Shown here in pieces: positions 1-13,169 of a stretch of 64,000 nucleotides of DNA. How positions within the stretch are numbered: position 1 is the stretch's first letter; every line of letters starts with the position of its first letter. The translations under genes were made by a program, and so were the position numbers. This DNA comes from Amblyornis subalaris (taxonomy: Eukaryota > Chordata > Aves > Passeriformes > Ptilonorhynchidae), in assembly GCA_018881555.1 (NCBI GenBank), contig JACAXG010000107.1, forward strand, positions 710,406-774,405. The letters run 5' to 3'. Below the pieces are notes generated by a model. That model did not search any database, had not been told where the DNA came from, and worked only from the letters and a program-made list of their open reading frames with translations.

Positions 1-1462
1 CCTGTCTGTTCGCATGACTCCAATCATTATCTTAGCTCTGTAGTCCTGTGTCTCCTTCCAGTAGTTCACAGATCTTGATCTCTGGATTGTCTCTGGGATA
101 GAAAAGGGAACTACCACGAGTTGNGAGGCAGCTGTAGCACCATTCAGACAGATGCTCCGTAACTGAGATGTAGCTACTCTTACCTATCTTGACAACTCAG
201 CATTTCCCTCTACAGCTTTCCTGACCTTCACTTTATTCTCTTAAGTGCATATTACTGCTATGAAATGCTCTTCACCATATTTACTTTCCTTCTTATCTAG
301 TTTTATCCACCTGGAATACAAGCAAGTGATCTAAACTAGTCACTTAGAAGGTGTCTATGGATGGTGAATGAAGAGAAGGAAGCACACTCAGAGGTGGCTT
401 TTCCACCCACCATTCATGTCACCAATTTAGACATCTCCATGATGATAGAAGAACAATTAGCTCAGTCTGTGCTTACCTTACCTTCCAGGGAAGTGAGACC
501 AGTCACCTCATTCTATGCGTTTTTAACAGCTTGCTTGACTTAGACACCAATTCAAACATACAACCTCTGTGCTGCACTGCTGGCAACAGCCTGTATCATT
601 CAATTGTTAGTTTGATTAACAGTTTGTCTCTTTGCACAGAATGTGATACCTACATTAACTTGTTACACTCTCATCTTCTTCCATATTGAGGACATTCATT
701 TATAAAGCTTACCAAGGAATCTGGCATTCTTTCCCTTTATTTGTATTTTTCTCATTGCACCCATTCATCATTTTTTGTCTGAATTCTAAACCACAGGTTA
801 CATGAGGTCAGGATGATGTTTCTTATCAATTCTCAAAGACCCTGTCATGACAATTCTGGTTTTTGTTTTAGGTATTTGGGTATTTCTATAATCAAGATAA
901 AATTTGTAATCATTTGAGTAGCAATCTTTCTGTGAGGCCGACTGCATTTCTGCACTGATGTCACTGGGTCCCCCCTCCTCTACCTTACTTTTGCATATCT
1001 CATTTTTCATATTCTAAGGTTTATGAAAGGCAAGAGATAAGCTTGAAGAGTGAAACCCTTTNTCTGCTGAATCAACTAAAGCCTTGCAGCCTTGCAGCCT
1101 ATGAGAACTCATGGAAGAACACTTCCAGATGTAAACAGTCTGTCCTGTTATCCTCACCCCCATTTAATCCTTTGAGCATTCATTTTGGGGTGCACAAGAA
1201 AGGAAAAAAATGCCAAGGCCCATTTTCTGCACAGAAAAGGAATTTTTCATTTTGAGAAGCAGTTTTACATGAAAGTTCATCACTGTATATCACTACCTTG
1301 TGACTCATTGAGAATGCACCTTCCTTTCCCCTTTCTGCCAGTGGACAGACTTGGACAATCCTTACACATTTTGGATTTGCAACATGTTCTCATCTGTAAT
1401 ATGACTTCCTTTTGGCAAGAGACTGGAAACTCCATAGTAGAAAGCACTAAGCAAGTGCAAAC

Positions 1463-1525
<63 letters not shown>

Positions 1526-3457
1526 GAAGGGTGAAAAAGACCAAACCAAATCAACAACTAAAAAAACCCAAACCCAAACTGTACCAAGAGCAATGACTAT
1601 TGACACAGCAGAGAAATGGGTTCTTCAGCTGGACTATTGTCCTAGTTTTTGGGTGGGAGGACAGAGNAAAAAAATAAAGCTTTTAAAAACACAAATATGG
1701 GACTGAAACAACAAATAGATGATTCTTGCTAATAGAGCTGACATATACACTATGCCAGTACATTAAACTAGCAGGAGTAATTCTGGCTTTGCCTGTGATT
1801 TGCAGCATCACCAAGTAGTTAGCCACTGAATCAAATTCAACTTCATCTGCCATTTCAGTACTTTTTTTTTTAAAGCAGAACTCTCCCTGGTGGCAGAATA
1901 TCTGGGAAGGAAGAATGAGAAATGGAAAGAATATCAGTGAAAGCTGCCTAAAACCAAAAAGACAGAGGATTCCTCCATCCATTGGCGTTGACACCTCCAT
2001 TTTCCCTCAAAGAAGATAACCTTGGTGCATCGTTCTAAGTTAGGCAATTGTGTCCCACAAATCCAGGCAAATATGTAAGTAGGTAATCAAAGAGTAAAAG
2101 GAAACTCCCAAAAAGCAAATGTGGGAAGTGAGGTGATGAATTGAGCCACCTGCCCAACCTAATTTACATTCTTTGAGCAGTCACCACAATTGCTGCATTT
2201 CCATTAACGTAGCTTGATTTGACATTTNGTCAAGATTCCTGAGACCTCAACAACGATTTTGTAACCCCAACATACCAACAGAACTGGCTCCAGATCAATG
2301 GAGAGTCCATTTCAATTCCACTTTTCAAATATGCAAGAGCCTCAGGGACTGCTTTAACCCATTGCAGACACAGGCTGGACTATACTCATCTAGATATGAA
2401 TAATTTTTTGTAAAGCCTAAAGAGGTGAATGCTTCAAAAATGAACTGGAAGACTATGGGAAAATTCAAAAAGATTGACACAATCTTCCTATGAACTGAAT
2501 CAACTTTCCAAGTCTACTATCCACACCTCTTTCGTCATATATACAGTTGCATTCCTTTACTCTGGGAAAGAATTGTCACTTTTAAGGCAGCTCCAATAAA
2601 CCTTACAAAACTTATCTTTAAGAGATTCTTTCCTCCTCCTTGATCCTCCCTGTGGCTTGTATAAGACCACAATTATTAGACCAATGCTCTAATGGATTGC
2701 CACTTGCTTACATTCTCTGCTCCACTCCATCAAAGCACTGGTGCATCTGTGCTATTCAAAAGACATCAGCCCTCTTAATCAACCCTAAAACTATCTTTGT
2801 ACCAACACATCATCTTCTCCTCTGCTGTGATCTAATTTTCTGACAGCTCAAAGTATTCTCTGGGAAACTTGACGCTGACCTTGCGAGGCTCCCTGCATCC
2901 TTGCCCTAAGGTAAGGAAGACGCCACCTTCCATAATACACTGGAACCACCCACAACAGCTGGAGCTGCGTATCTAGACATCAACTGTCTGGAAAACATTC
3001 TGAGCTACATGTACACACCATTCAGTCACTAATTGCAAAATCTTGTACTTAATTCAGAAGAAAGAAATTCCTGTAATGTAGAAGCAATGGGTTAAACATA
3101 GAGCTTTTTTAAGTGGCTCAGCTATACAATAGAGAATAATTAGGTATCCATAATAAGGCAATTTAATAGTATACTAAATGACATTCCCCCACATAGGGTA
3201 TAATTAGTTTCACGTACTTGACACATTCATGCGAGATGTCAGACTGGAAGATTATTATTGGTTTTTTTCATATCCAATTTTTAGTTAGAAGTAGTTTGTC
3301 TGTGCATCTTCCTGCTCATTTGAGGATTAACAGTCCATTATTTTTGGAACGAGTTTCCAGTATGACATTTCTCACATTGCTGTTAATTTTCTTTCCTGGC
3401 CCCTTTTCAGTATAGTGCATGTGGTTTTTACTATTCGATTTATTAAATTTGACATAC
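1..3457 (-). other. partial CELF2 intron after the RRM3 first-half exon
   Basis: This is the 5' part (in transcript sense) of the intron leading to the last coding exon. It is AT-rich, with a (ATT)n run at 1464-1524. I looked on the minus strand for the FVSYDNP-type exon and the C-terminal SKPY and did not see them. Apart from the simple repeat nothing in it is recognised. Confidence 0.85.
1464..1524. repeat. (ATT)n microsatellite, about 20 units
   Basis: Sixty-one bases of perfect ATT triplets. They create artificial poly-Ile and poly-Asn open frames on both strands, which are not genes. On the transcribed strand the repeat reads AAT. Confidence 0.98.
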
Positions 3458-3601
3458 CAAAGCACTTGCTCAAATTGGTCTGTTTGTCAATGAAGACTTT
3501 AGCAGAGATAACATTTCCAAAAGGCATGAACATCTGCAGAATGTCCTGGTCTCCAAACTCCTGGGGGAGGTGGTAAATAAAGAGGTTTGCCCCTTCCGGA
3601 C
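3458..3601 (-). CDS. CELF2: CELF2 exon: N-terminal half of RRM3 (144 nt)
   Basis: The acceptor is a long T/A-rich tract ending ttttcctaaag, and the donor is gtatgt (3457-3452). The exon is phase 1-1 with 47 whole codons. It encodes [19 protein letters not shown], then [19 protein letters not shown], then KQTNLSKCF plus the first base of Gly. NLFIYHL is RNP2 of RRM3; KCFG starts RNP1, which must be finished by FVSY in the last coding exon. That exon is not found between 1 and 3457, so it lies beyond the left edge. No stop codon occurs in frame in the exon, and no separate longer open frame is needed. The 144-nt length fits the CELF family as I remember it. Confidence 0.97.
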
Positions 3602-6391
3602 CTTTAGGAAAATAAAATAAATAAAAAAAAAAAAGAAGTATGAAACCAGCTATTACAAGTGCTACATTTAATCTGTTTTTCCATAATACTTACTGAAGCT
3701 GATGGTCAGAAAGCATTTCACTTTCCAACTTTGAAGGAACAAAAGCAAGAGGATCATCAAAGGAGCACAGCTGAAATGCAGCTCTTTAGAGCATCCCGTC
3801 TTGAAATGTGTTTACTTTGAAAGGTGTTTATTTCATAACTCTACTACAGAAGTAGTTAAATTCATCCTCTTTCTTCAATTTGCATGGGTGTCTTTCAGCA
3901 TAATTAGGGTTAGGAAAACAGGTACAAAATGTATTGGCTCTCAAAATAACCCAAGAACTGCACAAGGAGTCCTATGCTGCTTCAAACACCTGCATGGGTT
4001 TGTCAGTTTAATTCCAGTTGCAGGAACTTATAGAAATAGAATGAGGTGAGCTCAGATTTGAGTACCACAGATTTAAACACAAAGGGCAAGAAAATGGTGG
4101 AGATAGGAATAAAAATAATAAACCAAAGCACACCTTGTGACTTGAAAGTCAGTGAAGTCAGAGAGAAAAAGACATTCAGAATTAAATTTGTACTGACTCA
4201 TTTCAAAATGAGCTTTTTTTTCCCTTTTTTTTAAAATACAAATTCCCCATAGAAAGCTCTGTCTTGTGGAAGAAACTTTGTAAACCAAGTCTTTTNAAGA
4301 AGTTCAAAATTAAGTAGTTGGGTTGAAATTAAACTGGCTTTAGACTAAGTTCAGTTTGAAAAGAAAGGTGCAAACTCAAAGGTGCCTTGAATATTTTTCT
4401 TACAGACAAAATTTGAGACACATATTATTAAAGTTGTAGGTTAAAACATTTATCATAGCACCAANAGGTTATTTTTTTCCCCTAGTTCAATTTCCCCTTT
4501 ACAATAACATGCTGGAAANGAGCAATGGAAAAGTGTGATATATGATGGAGCCAGACATGTGGCCTCCCCATGCAGGCTCTAGGAGCATAAGTGGTCCACA
4601 AAGGCAACAAACATTTCTGGTAAAAACACATCTAGAATAACCTGATTAAGTGTTCCCTTGCTTAATGGAACCTAAGTGTGCCTCAGATGTGATGTCCTTG
4701 GTTTTCTGGAGAGGAAGAGGAAAGCGCTCATCAGATTTACAGAGTTCCTTCTGCAACAGAGCCATGNAGCGTCACCTCTCCCACACAGAACCAGGTTGGC
4801 TGCTCTCTCTCAGCCTGAAGGAAAAGGTTGCAATGTTTGCCCAAAAGGAGGAGATAGATGGATTAGGGTAAAAAATAAATTAAAAAGAAAAACTTTTTTT
4901 GGGGTGTGAAAAAAAAACCTGATGAAAAAACTTGTCACCTGGAAGGTTTTTCTTCTTGTCACAAGTAAACTATCATTTCCAGCAAATAATATTCTTTAAA
5001 ATAGTTGGAAAAAACCTTAAATAATAATTAAGAACATACTGTGCTTCAGCATTTAATATTTATATAGCATTTTTCTCTGGTACTTGTTTATCCTCTACCA
5101 CTCCAGACTCTTTACCATTCCATCAGAAATAATGGTAAGAGACAAAACATTATTGTCAGTATTCAGGTAGTAGAATTTAGTCACTTGAACTTAACCACTT
5201 ACTAACAGATACAAGATATATAGCAAAAATACTGTATTTTAAAAAGGANGCTGGCATTCCATAATAATAAAAAATAAGCCTAAAGTTGATTTGAATGCTT
5301 TTAAACAGAAAAAAATTAAAACAGAAAAAAATCAAAGTGTCCTCTACTATGTATCTTGCAATGACACCAAATAAACAATTTTTTTCTGGTGTTGAATAGT
5401 CTATTGTCACTGAGCAAAGTGCCTGAGGTGAAAGATAACTGCAGAAAACGAAATAATAAGGGAAAAAAAGATTAAAAAAACCACNCTTTCATTTTAAATA
5501 ATCCAAGCTGTTAGCAGTAAATGAAGAAAAGACTTCAGAGAAAATATACATTTTAACTCCAGCGTCCCTATACAATAACCAGCTGGGGGAATGCCAAATT
5601 TGTCTTCCTAGGAAACACATCCCGTAACAGTACAAGATACTATTTCAAAAGAGGATAAAAAAAATTTCTCTTGAGGATATTATACTAGGTTTATTTCCAA
5701 AGCTTATCCTTGGCAGGAACAGTAGCGACAACATAGATANAGTCTTAGAAAGCATGGAGTATTTTCCTGTCTATGTAGAATTAACTGGAAATTAGGATGA
5801 GAGAAAGCAATGAAAACAGAAACAACCCCCCAAAATGCCTGGGAAGTATGCAGGGGAACGGAAGAGGGGAAAAGGGTAACCTCATTTTCCTAAACACCTT
5901 GTAATTAGTATTCATTTATTCTTAGCAATAACTTCCTGAGGTTTATTTGCTGTTGGTGCAGCGAGAGAGGGGGGCAATCATCCACTGAGTTGCTTCCCCA
6001 CAAGACCCACAATTAAGCAAAGAACCACTCAAAGCAAAAACGGATCTTGTCATTAGCTCAAAACCTTAAACTTAATCAGATTAACTCCATTATGACAGAA
6101 AAGGGAAACCAGAAGACAAAATTGCATCCATAGAAGGATGATTTTTGTTAGCGGCGCCTTTTTATACGGCAGTTGGTAAATGTTTTTATATAAGAAAGGA
6201 CGGGGGGGTAAAGTATAACTTGANGATGGTTAAAAAGTGAAATGCATTAAAGAAGGTGACAATGCAAAACAGGAGAAAACTGGAGGAAAAAGAAATCACA
6301 GATTAGCCTACTGGAGGTCTTTCCTGAAGCCCTCATGAGGAAAGGGAGGCATGGCACGGCCTGCGCTCGGTTTGGCGGCGTGGGCACTTAC
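3602..6391 (-). other. CELF2 intron, 2.8 kb
   Basis: This intron lies between the last linker exon and the RRM3 exon. Near the acceptor (3602-3640) the minus strand is an almost unbroken T/A polypyrimidine tract. Near the donor side (about 6125-6185) there is a short GC-containing motif (GGCGCC next to TTTTTATA) in otherwise AT-rich DNA. No interspersed repeat is recognised, and no open frame looks coding. Confidence 0.85.
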
Positions 6392-6571
6392 CTTCCTTCT
6401 GGCTGCCCGCGGCGCTCTGCTGCTGCAGCAGGCTCTGGCTGTAGAGGGTGGGCAGCGCGGCGGCCGCGTACTGCTGGATTCCTGAGTAGGCCTGGGTGAG
6501 CGCGTCCATCGTGCCGGCCGTGCCGTTCGTCAGGCCTGTTGCGCCGAGTCCTCCGTTCAGGGCCGCCATAC
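6392..6571 (-). CDS. CELF2: CELF2 exon: end of linker before RRM3 (180 nt)
   Basis: The acceptor is aaatgctctcag and the donor is gtaagt (6391-6386). The exon is phase 1-1 with 59 whole codons. It encodes [16 protein letters not shown], then [24 protein letters not shown], then [43 protein letters not shown] is the most conserved part of the CELF linker, just before RRM3. [13 protein letters not shown] separates CELF2 from CELF1, which has NQNLLTQQS at this place. The exon is GC-rich (GCG/GCC alanine codons) within AT-rich introns. Skipping would keep frame and join the linker directly to PEGANLF of RRM3. Confidence 0.98.
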
Positions 6572-8519
6572 CTGAGAGCATTTGAGCAACTTTACAAAAA
6601 ACCCAACAATAGAGAAAAGAAATTGCACTTGTTCATTAGTGCTTTCCGAAAGTCGTTGGTATTATACGACACTGACAACGACAGCGGTGCATGCAGCTCG
6701 GCACTTCACCAAATGGGACTGAGGACAAGGAAACACGACTTTGGCATCGGGATCACTTCAGCACAAGGGTTGCACAGTCAAATGGACTCGCATGCAGCCT
6801 GCTACTGGCAAGTACTACAGCTCCGTGCTCCTGAGAGCCTCTCTGCTCGTCCTCCTTGACGCCTGTGCTTCTGCTGTGGGTGTCTGAGGCTGGCAGAGTG
6901 GGACCCATTTGACCTGTGTCCTTGTGAGCTGGCTACTGGGAACAGCAGTCTGNGAGGGAACTCCCTCTCCCTGACCAGGATCTTCAGCAACAGGCCATGA
7001 CCACACCACATCAGAAGTGTTTTGCTTATACAGAGAGAAACATCTGCTTATACAGAGAACCCTGATTAAGCACATTTTGAAACAACTTTTTAAAGGTCAT
7101 TTTCAACCTAAATNATTATACGATAACCCTTTGTACAGTTACGGGCTTTGTCCCTTAGGCTTGTGGTAGGAAGANGGACTGCAAAGCTCTGTGCTTCCAC
7201 CTTTCTCCTCCAGTTACTCCACAAGAGATNAACAGCAGCACATCCAGAGTGACTAAAAATACTTCATCCAGACATCTTTCATGAAGAAACAAAAGCATTT
7301 GTTTTTAGCAATGTTGTTCTTCATACAGGAAGCAGAGTCACTTCATTTTTTTTTAACTTAAAGTCATTCTACATCCTGATAAATAACCGAGTAATTTAAC
7401 TGTGATGGCTGTTAAAGAGGAAATTTCAGACAGGATTGCTAGCTGTGCAGAAAATGGTATCCCTCATCTGTGCAGTGTGGGCTGCATAAGGAGTTGTACT
7501 ATGATTTGGTGGTGGACAAACTCCTGGGCTACTGCCTCTCTCCACTGCTTCTATTTCTCAGCATGGTTCCTAAATGAATTACGTTGAAGTTAACAGTGTT
7601 AATATTTCTTTCAGAAGTTCCAGAAAAAGTGAATTTTCTGTTAGAGCTACAGTTTCCTTGAAAGTCAAAAGCGTGGCAGGGTTCAGAGCTCTGCTCATCT
7701 TCCACACATCCAACATGTGTCAACCTGAGCAGTCAGAGCCCATCAGGATTGAGAGTCAGGCCATGTTTTCTGCATAATTAGCTATCCCAACTCCCCATTT
7801 TCTAGGTGAACAGCTCATAAACAACTTAAAGGGCTTAATCAGGCCCCTCGAGGTACAGAAGATCAGTCACTAGAAAAATAGGGCACCCAGAATCACCAGT
7901 GATCATTTCTTAGACATTGTGTAATGTTTTGGTTGGCAAAACGATGGGTGCAGACGTGACTGGTGGTGTCATATTAAGACCCCAAAGCAAAGAACAGTGA
8001 AGAGAAGGAAAGGGCTTAATTTCAATGCAATAATTAGGGTTGGTATGTAAATTGGGGAAAAGTGGGGAAATTAAGCAGAGGACACTTCATAGTAAATTAA
8101 CAATGAAATCTATTAGACTGGGAAACAATCTTCAAGGAGGATGGCAGAAACCTTATCACATGAGTAATTTAGAGATAGGAAGAATACTGCAGGGAATTAT
8201 CCTGCATTGACAGAGGAGGATAAAGATGCTGACCCCAGTATCCTTCCACCTCTTATGTAGATTTGAAAAGCATATTCCTATGAGTCTCCAGTAATCAGGA
8301 CAATTGCTCAAGTGGCACCTTTTTGGCTCCACCAGAGTCTGTGCCAATTAAGAGAATTGTACTGCATAAATTATACCTTTTGATCTTACTATAATTTGTG
8401 TGACTAAACACTTGACAGAGATGTGATATTCTTAGCCTTTCCTTAATAAAATGTCTCACTTTGAAGACTTCTCTTTCCCCTCCACCCCACTTCAGAGCAT
8501 TGCTGTACCCTGATGGGAG

Positions 8520-9551
8520 GTGCTGGCTGCCACTGCTTTGAACAGAAATCTCTGTCAGAGCTCAACCAACCTGGGTTTTTCTTGTATAATGGCTCCAGTT
8601 ATAAAACTGCATCGGGTTTGTGTGGTAGTGGGGGGGATACAGGGTGGTTTCTGTGACAAGCTCTGGAAGCATCCCCTATGTCCCACAGAGCCAATGCCAG
8701 CCAGCTCCAAGACGGACTTGTTGCTGGCCAAGGCTGAGCCCATCAGCGACAGTGGTAGCTCCGCTGGAGTAACACGGTTAAGAAAGGGAAAAACCCTTTG
8801 CAATGGCAACTGCAGCCAGAGAAGAGAGGAGTGAGAGAGAAACAGAGAGAGTGTGAGAGAAACAGCTCTGCAAACACCAAGGTCAGNGGAGAAGGAGGGG
8901 CAGGAGGTGCTCCAGGTGCTGGAGCAGAGATCCACCTGCAGCTCATGGAGGAGACCCACGGGTGGATGCCCAAAGGAGGCTGTGACCCTGTGGGAAGCCA
9001 ATGCTCCTAGCAGGACCTGTGGACCTGTGGAGAGGATCCCACTGGAGCAGGTTTGCTGTCAGGCCTTGTGATCCCGTGGGGGATCCACTCTGGAGCAGCC
9101 TGTTCCTGAAGGAACACCCATGCAATGGACCCACGCTGGAGCAGAACTCTCTCCTGTGGGAGGGACCCCACACTGGAGCAGAGGAACAGTGTGAGGAGTC
9201 CAGCCCCTGAGGAGGAAGAAGCCACAGGGACAACATGTGATGAACTGACTGCAACCCCCATCCCCCGTCCTCCTGCACCACTAGGGGACAGGAGGCGGAG
9301 AATTCAGGAATAAAGTTAAGCTTGGGAGGAAGGTGGGTGTGGGGAAAAGGTATTTTTAAGATTTGGTTTCATTTCTCATTATACTNGTCTGATTTATTGG
9401 TAATAAATTAAATTCATTACCCCAAGTCAGGTCTGTTCTGCCCGTGATGGTAGTTGGTGAGTGATCTCTCCCTGCCCTTATCTCAACCCACGAGCCTTTT
9501 GTTATATTTTCTCTCCCCTGCCCATTTCAGGAGGGGGAGTAATAGAGCAAC
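8520..9551 (+). mobile_element. avian endogenous-retrovirus LTR-like element
   Basis: The segment is more GC-rich than its surroundings and has features I associate with a common avian ERV LTR family: a GA-rich part (about 8815-8875), repeated CTGGAGCAG boxes at 8919, 9042, 9090, 9136 and 9173, a GAGGAGGAAGAAGC box near 9208, a T-rich stretch with a polyadenylation-type AATAAA at 9402-9407, and a pyrimidine-rich 3' part with TTTTGTTATATTTTCTCTCCCC at 9498-9519 before GAGGGGGAGTAATAGAGC. It has no coding potential of its own, so it is probably a solo or truncated copy. The boundaries are approximate, target-site duplications were not identified, and the family name would need a repeat library. 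Confidence 0.6.
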
Positions 9552-9552
9552 A

Positions 9553-9665
9553 TTCAAAATATTATAATAACAACAATAATATCAATAATATTTTTATAAT
9601 AAATGATGTCTAATATATAATATCTTTTATATTAAATATTACTACTACTANTAATAATAATTTGA
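9553..9665. repeat. AT-rich simple-sequence tract (AAT/ATA/TAC units)
   Basis: Interrupted AAT, ATA and ACT triplets with almost no G, directly beside the LTR-like element. It may be an older microsatellite that served as an insertion site or expanded later. Confidence 0.8.
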
Positions 9666-12600
9666 TCCTGAGGCTGACCTTAGTCTGCTTTGATGTTTTT
9701 GTACTTAGATTTGTGTCGCTGCTGGCATGGGTGTACACACAGGATGGTTAAAGTAAAGGCTCCTGATAAAGCACCTTGTATCTCTCTTTTTATTAGAGTG
9801 TTGAAATAACTTGATAACAGAGGTAGCATTAGGATACCATGTTATCTTTCGTGAGTCATTGGCCTATTAGATAAACATGCTTTGTGTTGCAGTGGGCAGC
9901 ATCCTCCCCCTCCTTTCCCCCGGAATCGATAGCACCTTCCCACCAAGAGATTCCNGATCAGCCATCAGCCAGACAGCCCAGCCCACGGCACCGCTCCTGG
10001 GAAGGGCACAGCTACTGCTGCCACAGCCCACGTGTCGAATACACCTCCCCCCTGAGCAAAACAGAGCTGCAGAAAGCGCCCGACGCTTTTTCTGTTCTTA
10101 CATTTTTGTGAAATCTGCGAGGCCCAGCTGCGGTTACACATCTCTGCCATCTCTTTATTATCTCTACCAGCACACCTCAGTCTCACATTGAACTCTGGTC
10201 TCTTCCTCCCTTCTGTGAAATAACCTTTTGGAGCCTCTCATCTATGGCCTTCTACTTTTCTGAGTTTCTCTACATAATAGAGAAGCAACAATGCTTGGCA
10301 AGTCCAAAAGCCTCTCAAAGTGCTTTTCAGGCACCTTCAAATCTGTCATGAATAGTTTTATCTCCATTTTACAGATGTAAATATGGAGGCAGAAAGGCTA
10401 AGTGATTGCCCCAGGTTCACACACAAATACTATGCCATAGCTGTCCAGTATCCTGAAACTATGGTCTTCACTCTTAATTGCAAAGAATCGCTTTCTCCCT
10501 CCTTAGTAATTTTTCCTCATTATTCCTAATTATTTTTGTTACTTACAATTCTTAAATTTGCATGCCCAAAGCAGACAGTCTAATATTTTGCCATTTAAAG
10601 TTTTAGATGCTTCAAGAACAATTGAGGGAAGACTGGCTGAATCCCCACACTTAGGTACAGCTACCAAACCCTTGGAGACAGTTAAACTTACTTAGGTACT
10701 TACTCCACTTTATTAAATTATTAAGGCCTCCAGACAGTTTTTACAATGCTTCTCTCTACAATGACAATAAAATCAGCCTCCATAGCCGAGCNTCTTTTTC
10801 ATGGACCCAGACAGTATCCAGAAAACAGACAAAAGTCTTCTAGTGAGCTCAGCATGGAAGACATTCTCCATGTGATTCTCACGTGCAGACCAGGACATGG
10901 CTTCAACAGAAGAGCATCTCTTCCAACCTCTATATAAATCAATGCCTAAGCCCAGTGTCACCTTCTGATTAATTTTTGGGTTAAGCTCTGCTTGACTTAT
11001 GCTTTGGATTTTCTAATTCCCCAATTAGATGCTTGTCACTCAATTCCAACTTCTCNGCACAAATACTTCAGGAATGTCCATGGCCAATGAATGTTTTTCA
11101 CCAGAGTGCTTATGACCATGGCATAAGCCATGCTGTGTGAAACATCAAACTTACTGAACATGGGGTTTCCCAAAGGTGAATTCCCAGGCAGGATTGAGTG
11201 TGACTGAATCAGACACAGTCACTAGAAAACGCGCTGGGCTTTCATTAAAATAGATAGGGGCAGGTTGTTGTAATTTGAACAATGCTTCACTATCATCAGC
11301 ATCACAAGTAGCAGAAAGTGATAATCAGTGCCACCCTTTGGAGAGACACAGTGCCATAATGCTGAGCTGTGTCATGAGGAAGCAGCTTCCCCTCTTTAGC
11401 TCTTTCTCGTATATGTATATACAAAGACAGACATACCCACATACATTTTGTAAGTGCTATACACATGTCCATAAAAACATCCACGAAGAAGATTTGGGAC
11501 TGAAATCACTGTTGGTACAAGTCCATGGAAGCAATGGTGACTTAAAACAAACTGAAATTGGTACTAGGTTGTGAATACATCATTAATACTTCNAATGACA
11601 CATACAGATAAGTTTGCACACACATCACCTCAAAATTCTTGCTGAGAAAATGTAAACTCTTTGCTTGCAGCCNAGCAAGGAGGGTTAAAAGGAGTGCAAC
11701 AGAAGGGTTCCCACGCAAAGAGCTCACAGGATTCGCTCTTGCTTGGTCTTGATGACCAAGGGGTGTGTTATGTTGGAGTGCTCCAATGTGCCTGGGATCT
11801 TAGTACTTGTGGGAGGGAAGGAGTGGGATGCCATATTTTGCTTTTGATATTGTGACTTTTTATAAACCAAGTGAAGCACAACAACTGTTTGTCGGGAAAG
11901 GACATTTGACGATTCTTACGACAGAGTAGGTCTCTTACTACAAGAGCTCACGAGAGGAGAGGAGGTGAGTCAGCTTTTCATGCATGCCATTTCCAGTGGC
12001 TTGCTTTGACACTAATGGAATAATAAGAAAGGAAACTAACATCTGCCGTTTTGGGACCTAATACTCACTTTTCTTAAGTTGTCCTTGAGTTGTATTTACA
12101 AAGAGGTTGTTTGTGTGAAATGCACGTCCTTGCCAGAAGCAAGTCCTGTTTTACACAAGACCCCATGCAACCATTCAACATTGCCACATGGACATCCATA
12201 AGCCCCCTTCCTTCCCAGCTCCCAACAATGCCAACCAGAGATCACAGAACAAAAAGATTGGGTGAGCAGCCAAGTAACAGTGACAGAAAGGACATCATGC
12301 AGAGCGTCAGAGTGAGCAAGAGATACTGAGGAGGACATCCATTCCTGAGGGTACATTATGATGGGTCGTGGACCGGCAATGACCAAATAGATTCCTTGCA
12401 TTGCAAAAGGAAATGCAAGGAGCAACAGCAGCTAAAGTAAAAAAAAGGGAGGGGAAAAATGCAGCTGGGCAAATCTCCCCCATTGCAGGCAAAGGTGAAG
12501 TCATCATAGCAGAAACAATTGAAAAAAAAGAAATCCTTCTTCAAGAAAATCTTGACCAAGGCTAGGAACAAGGAAGAATGATCTAACAACTACTGGCATC

Positions 12601-13169
12601 TACTTAGCTGGAGATGCCAGGGTCTGTGTAAGATGTCACAGGATAGGTGAGCGTGCTCTGGCATTACAGGTGACTGACTGCATCGTTCTCCTTTACTTGC
12701 CAATTAAAAGCCGAAGACTTGCCTTCACTTTTAAAGCATGTTGCTCTGAGGTCAATTTGATAATCTTACAGCCTATTTAAGGACTGCCTCTGTGGCAAAC
12801 ATTTNTTAGCACTACATTTCTGAGTGGGGTTTTGTGCATTGGGGTGATATACCTATTAAACTTGCTCAGTGAAAATGGAGCCTCTCCTATAACATAGACA
12901 ACCCAGATCCCTGGTGACATTCCTTTTCCCTTCCATATGTACTGCAAGAGGAGGAGTCTTTATGCAGGGACCCAAGGAACTTCACTTTGCAGAGCAAACT
13001 ATGTGAAACTAAAAGACTCCAGAACTGCATATGCACCATGAATGGAATTGGATCAACTTGACCCCCTTATTTGGTGTAGAGATTAAAAATCATATTATCG
13101 CTTTACAATTGATAGTTTTTGTGGAATGATTATTGGGGAAGGCTGTCCACCACAGCAATAAATACTCAC

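Larger units (their letters stand above)
6572..13169 (-). other. CELF2 intron, 6.6 kb, with LTR-like insertion
   Basis: This intron separates the two-donor linker exon from the last linker exon. It contains an LTR-like retroelement at about 8520-9551 and an AT-rich simple tract at 9553-9665. The rest shows no gene or family that I recognise. Confidence 0.85.

Noticed and set aside
1185..1706. Open frames rich in Ile or Asn on both strands
   Set aside because: They are produced by reading through the (ATT)n microsatellite.
1..3457. Last CELF2 coding exon and stop codon
   Set aside because: I searched the minus strand for the RRM3 C-terminal half and did not find it; it must lie outside the window.
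8520..9313. Cluster of overlapping open frames on both strands
   Set aside because: They fall in the GC-rich LTR-like element, which is non-coding; many frames stay open only because of base composition.
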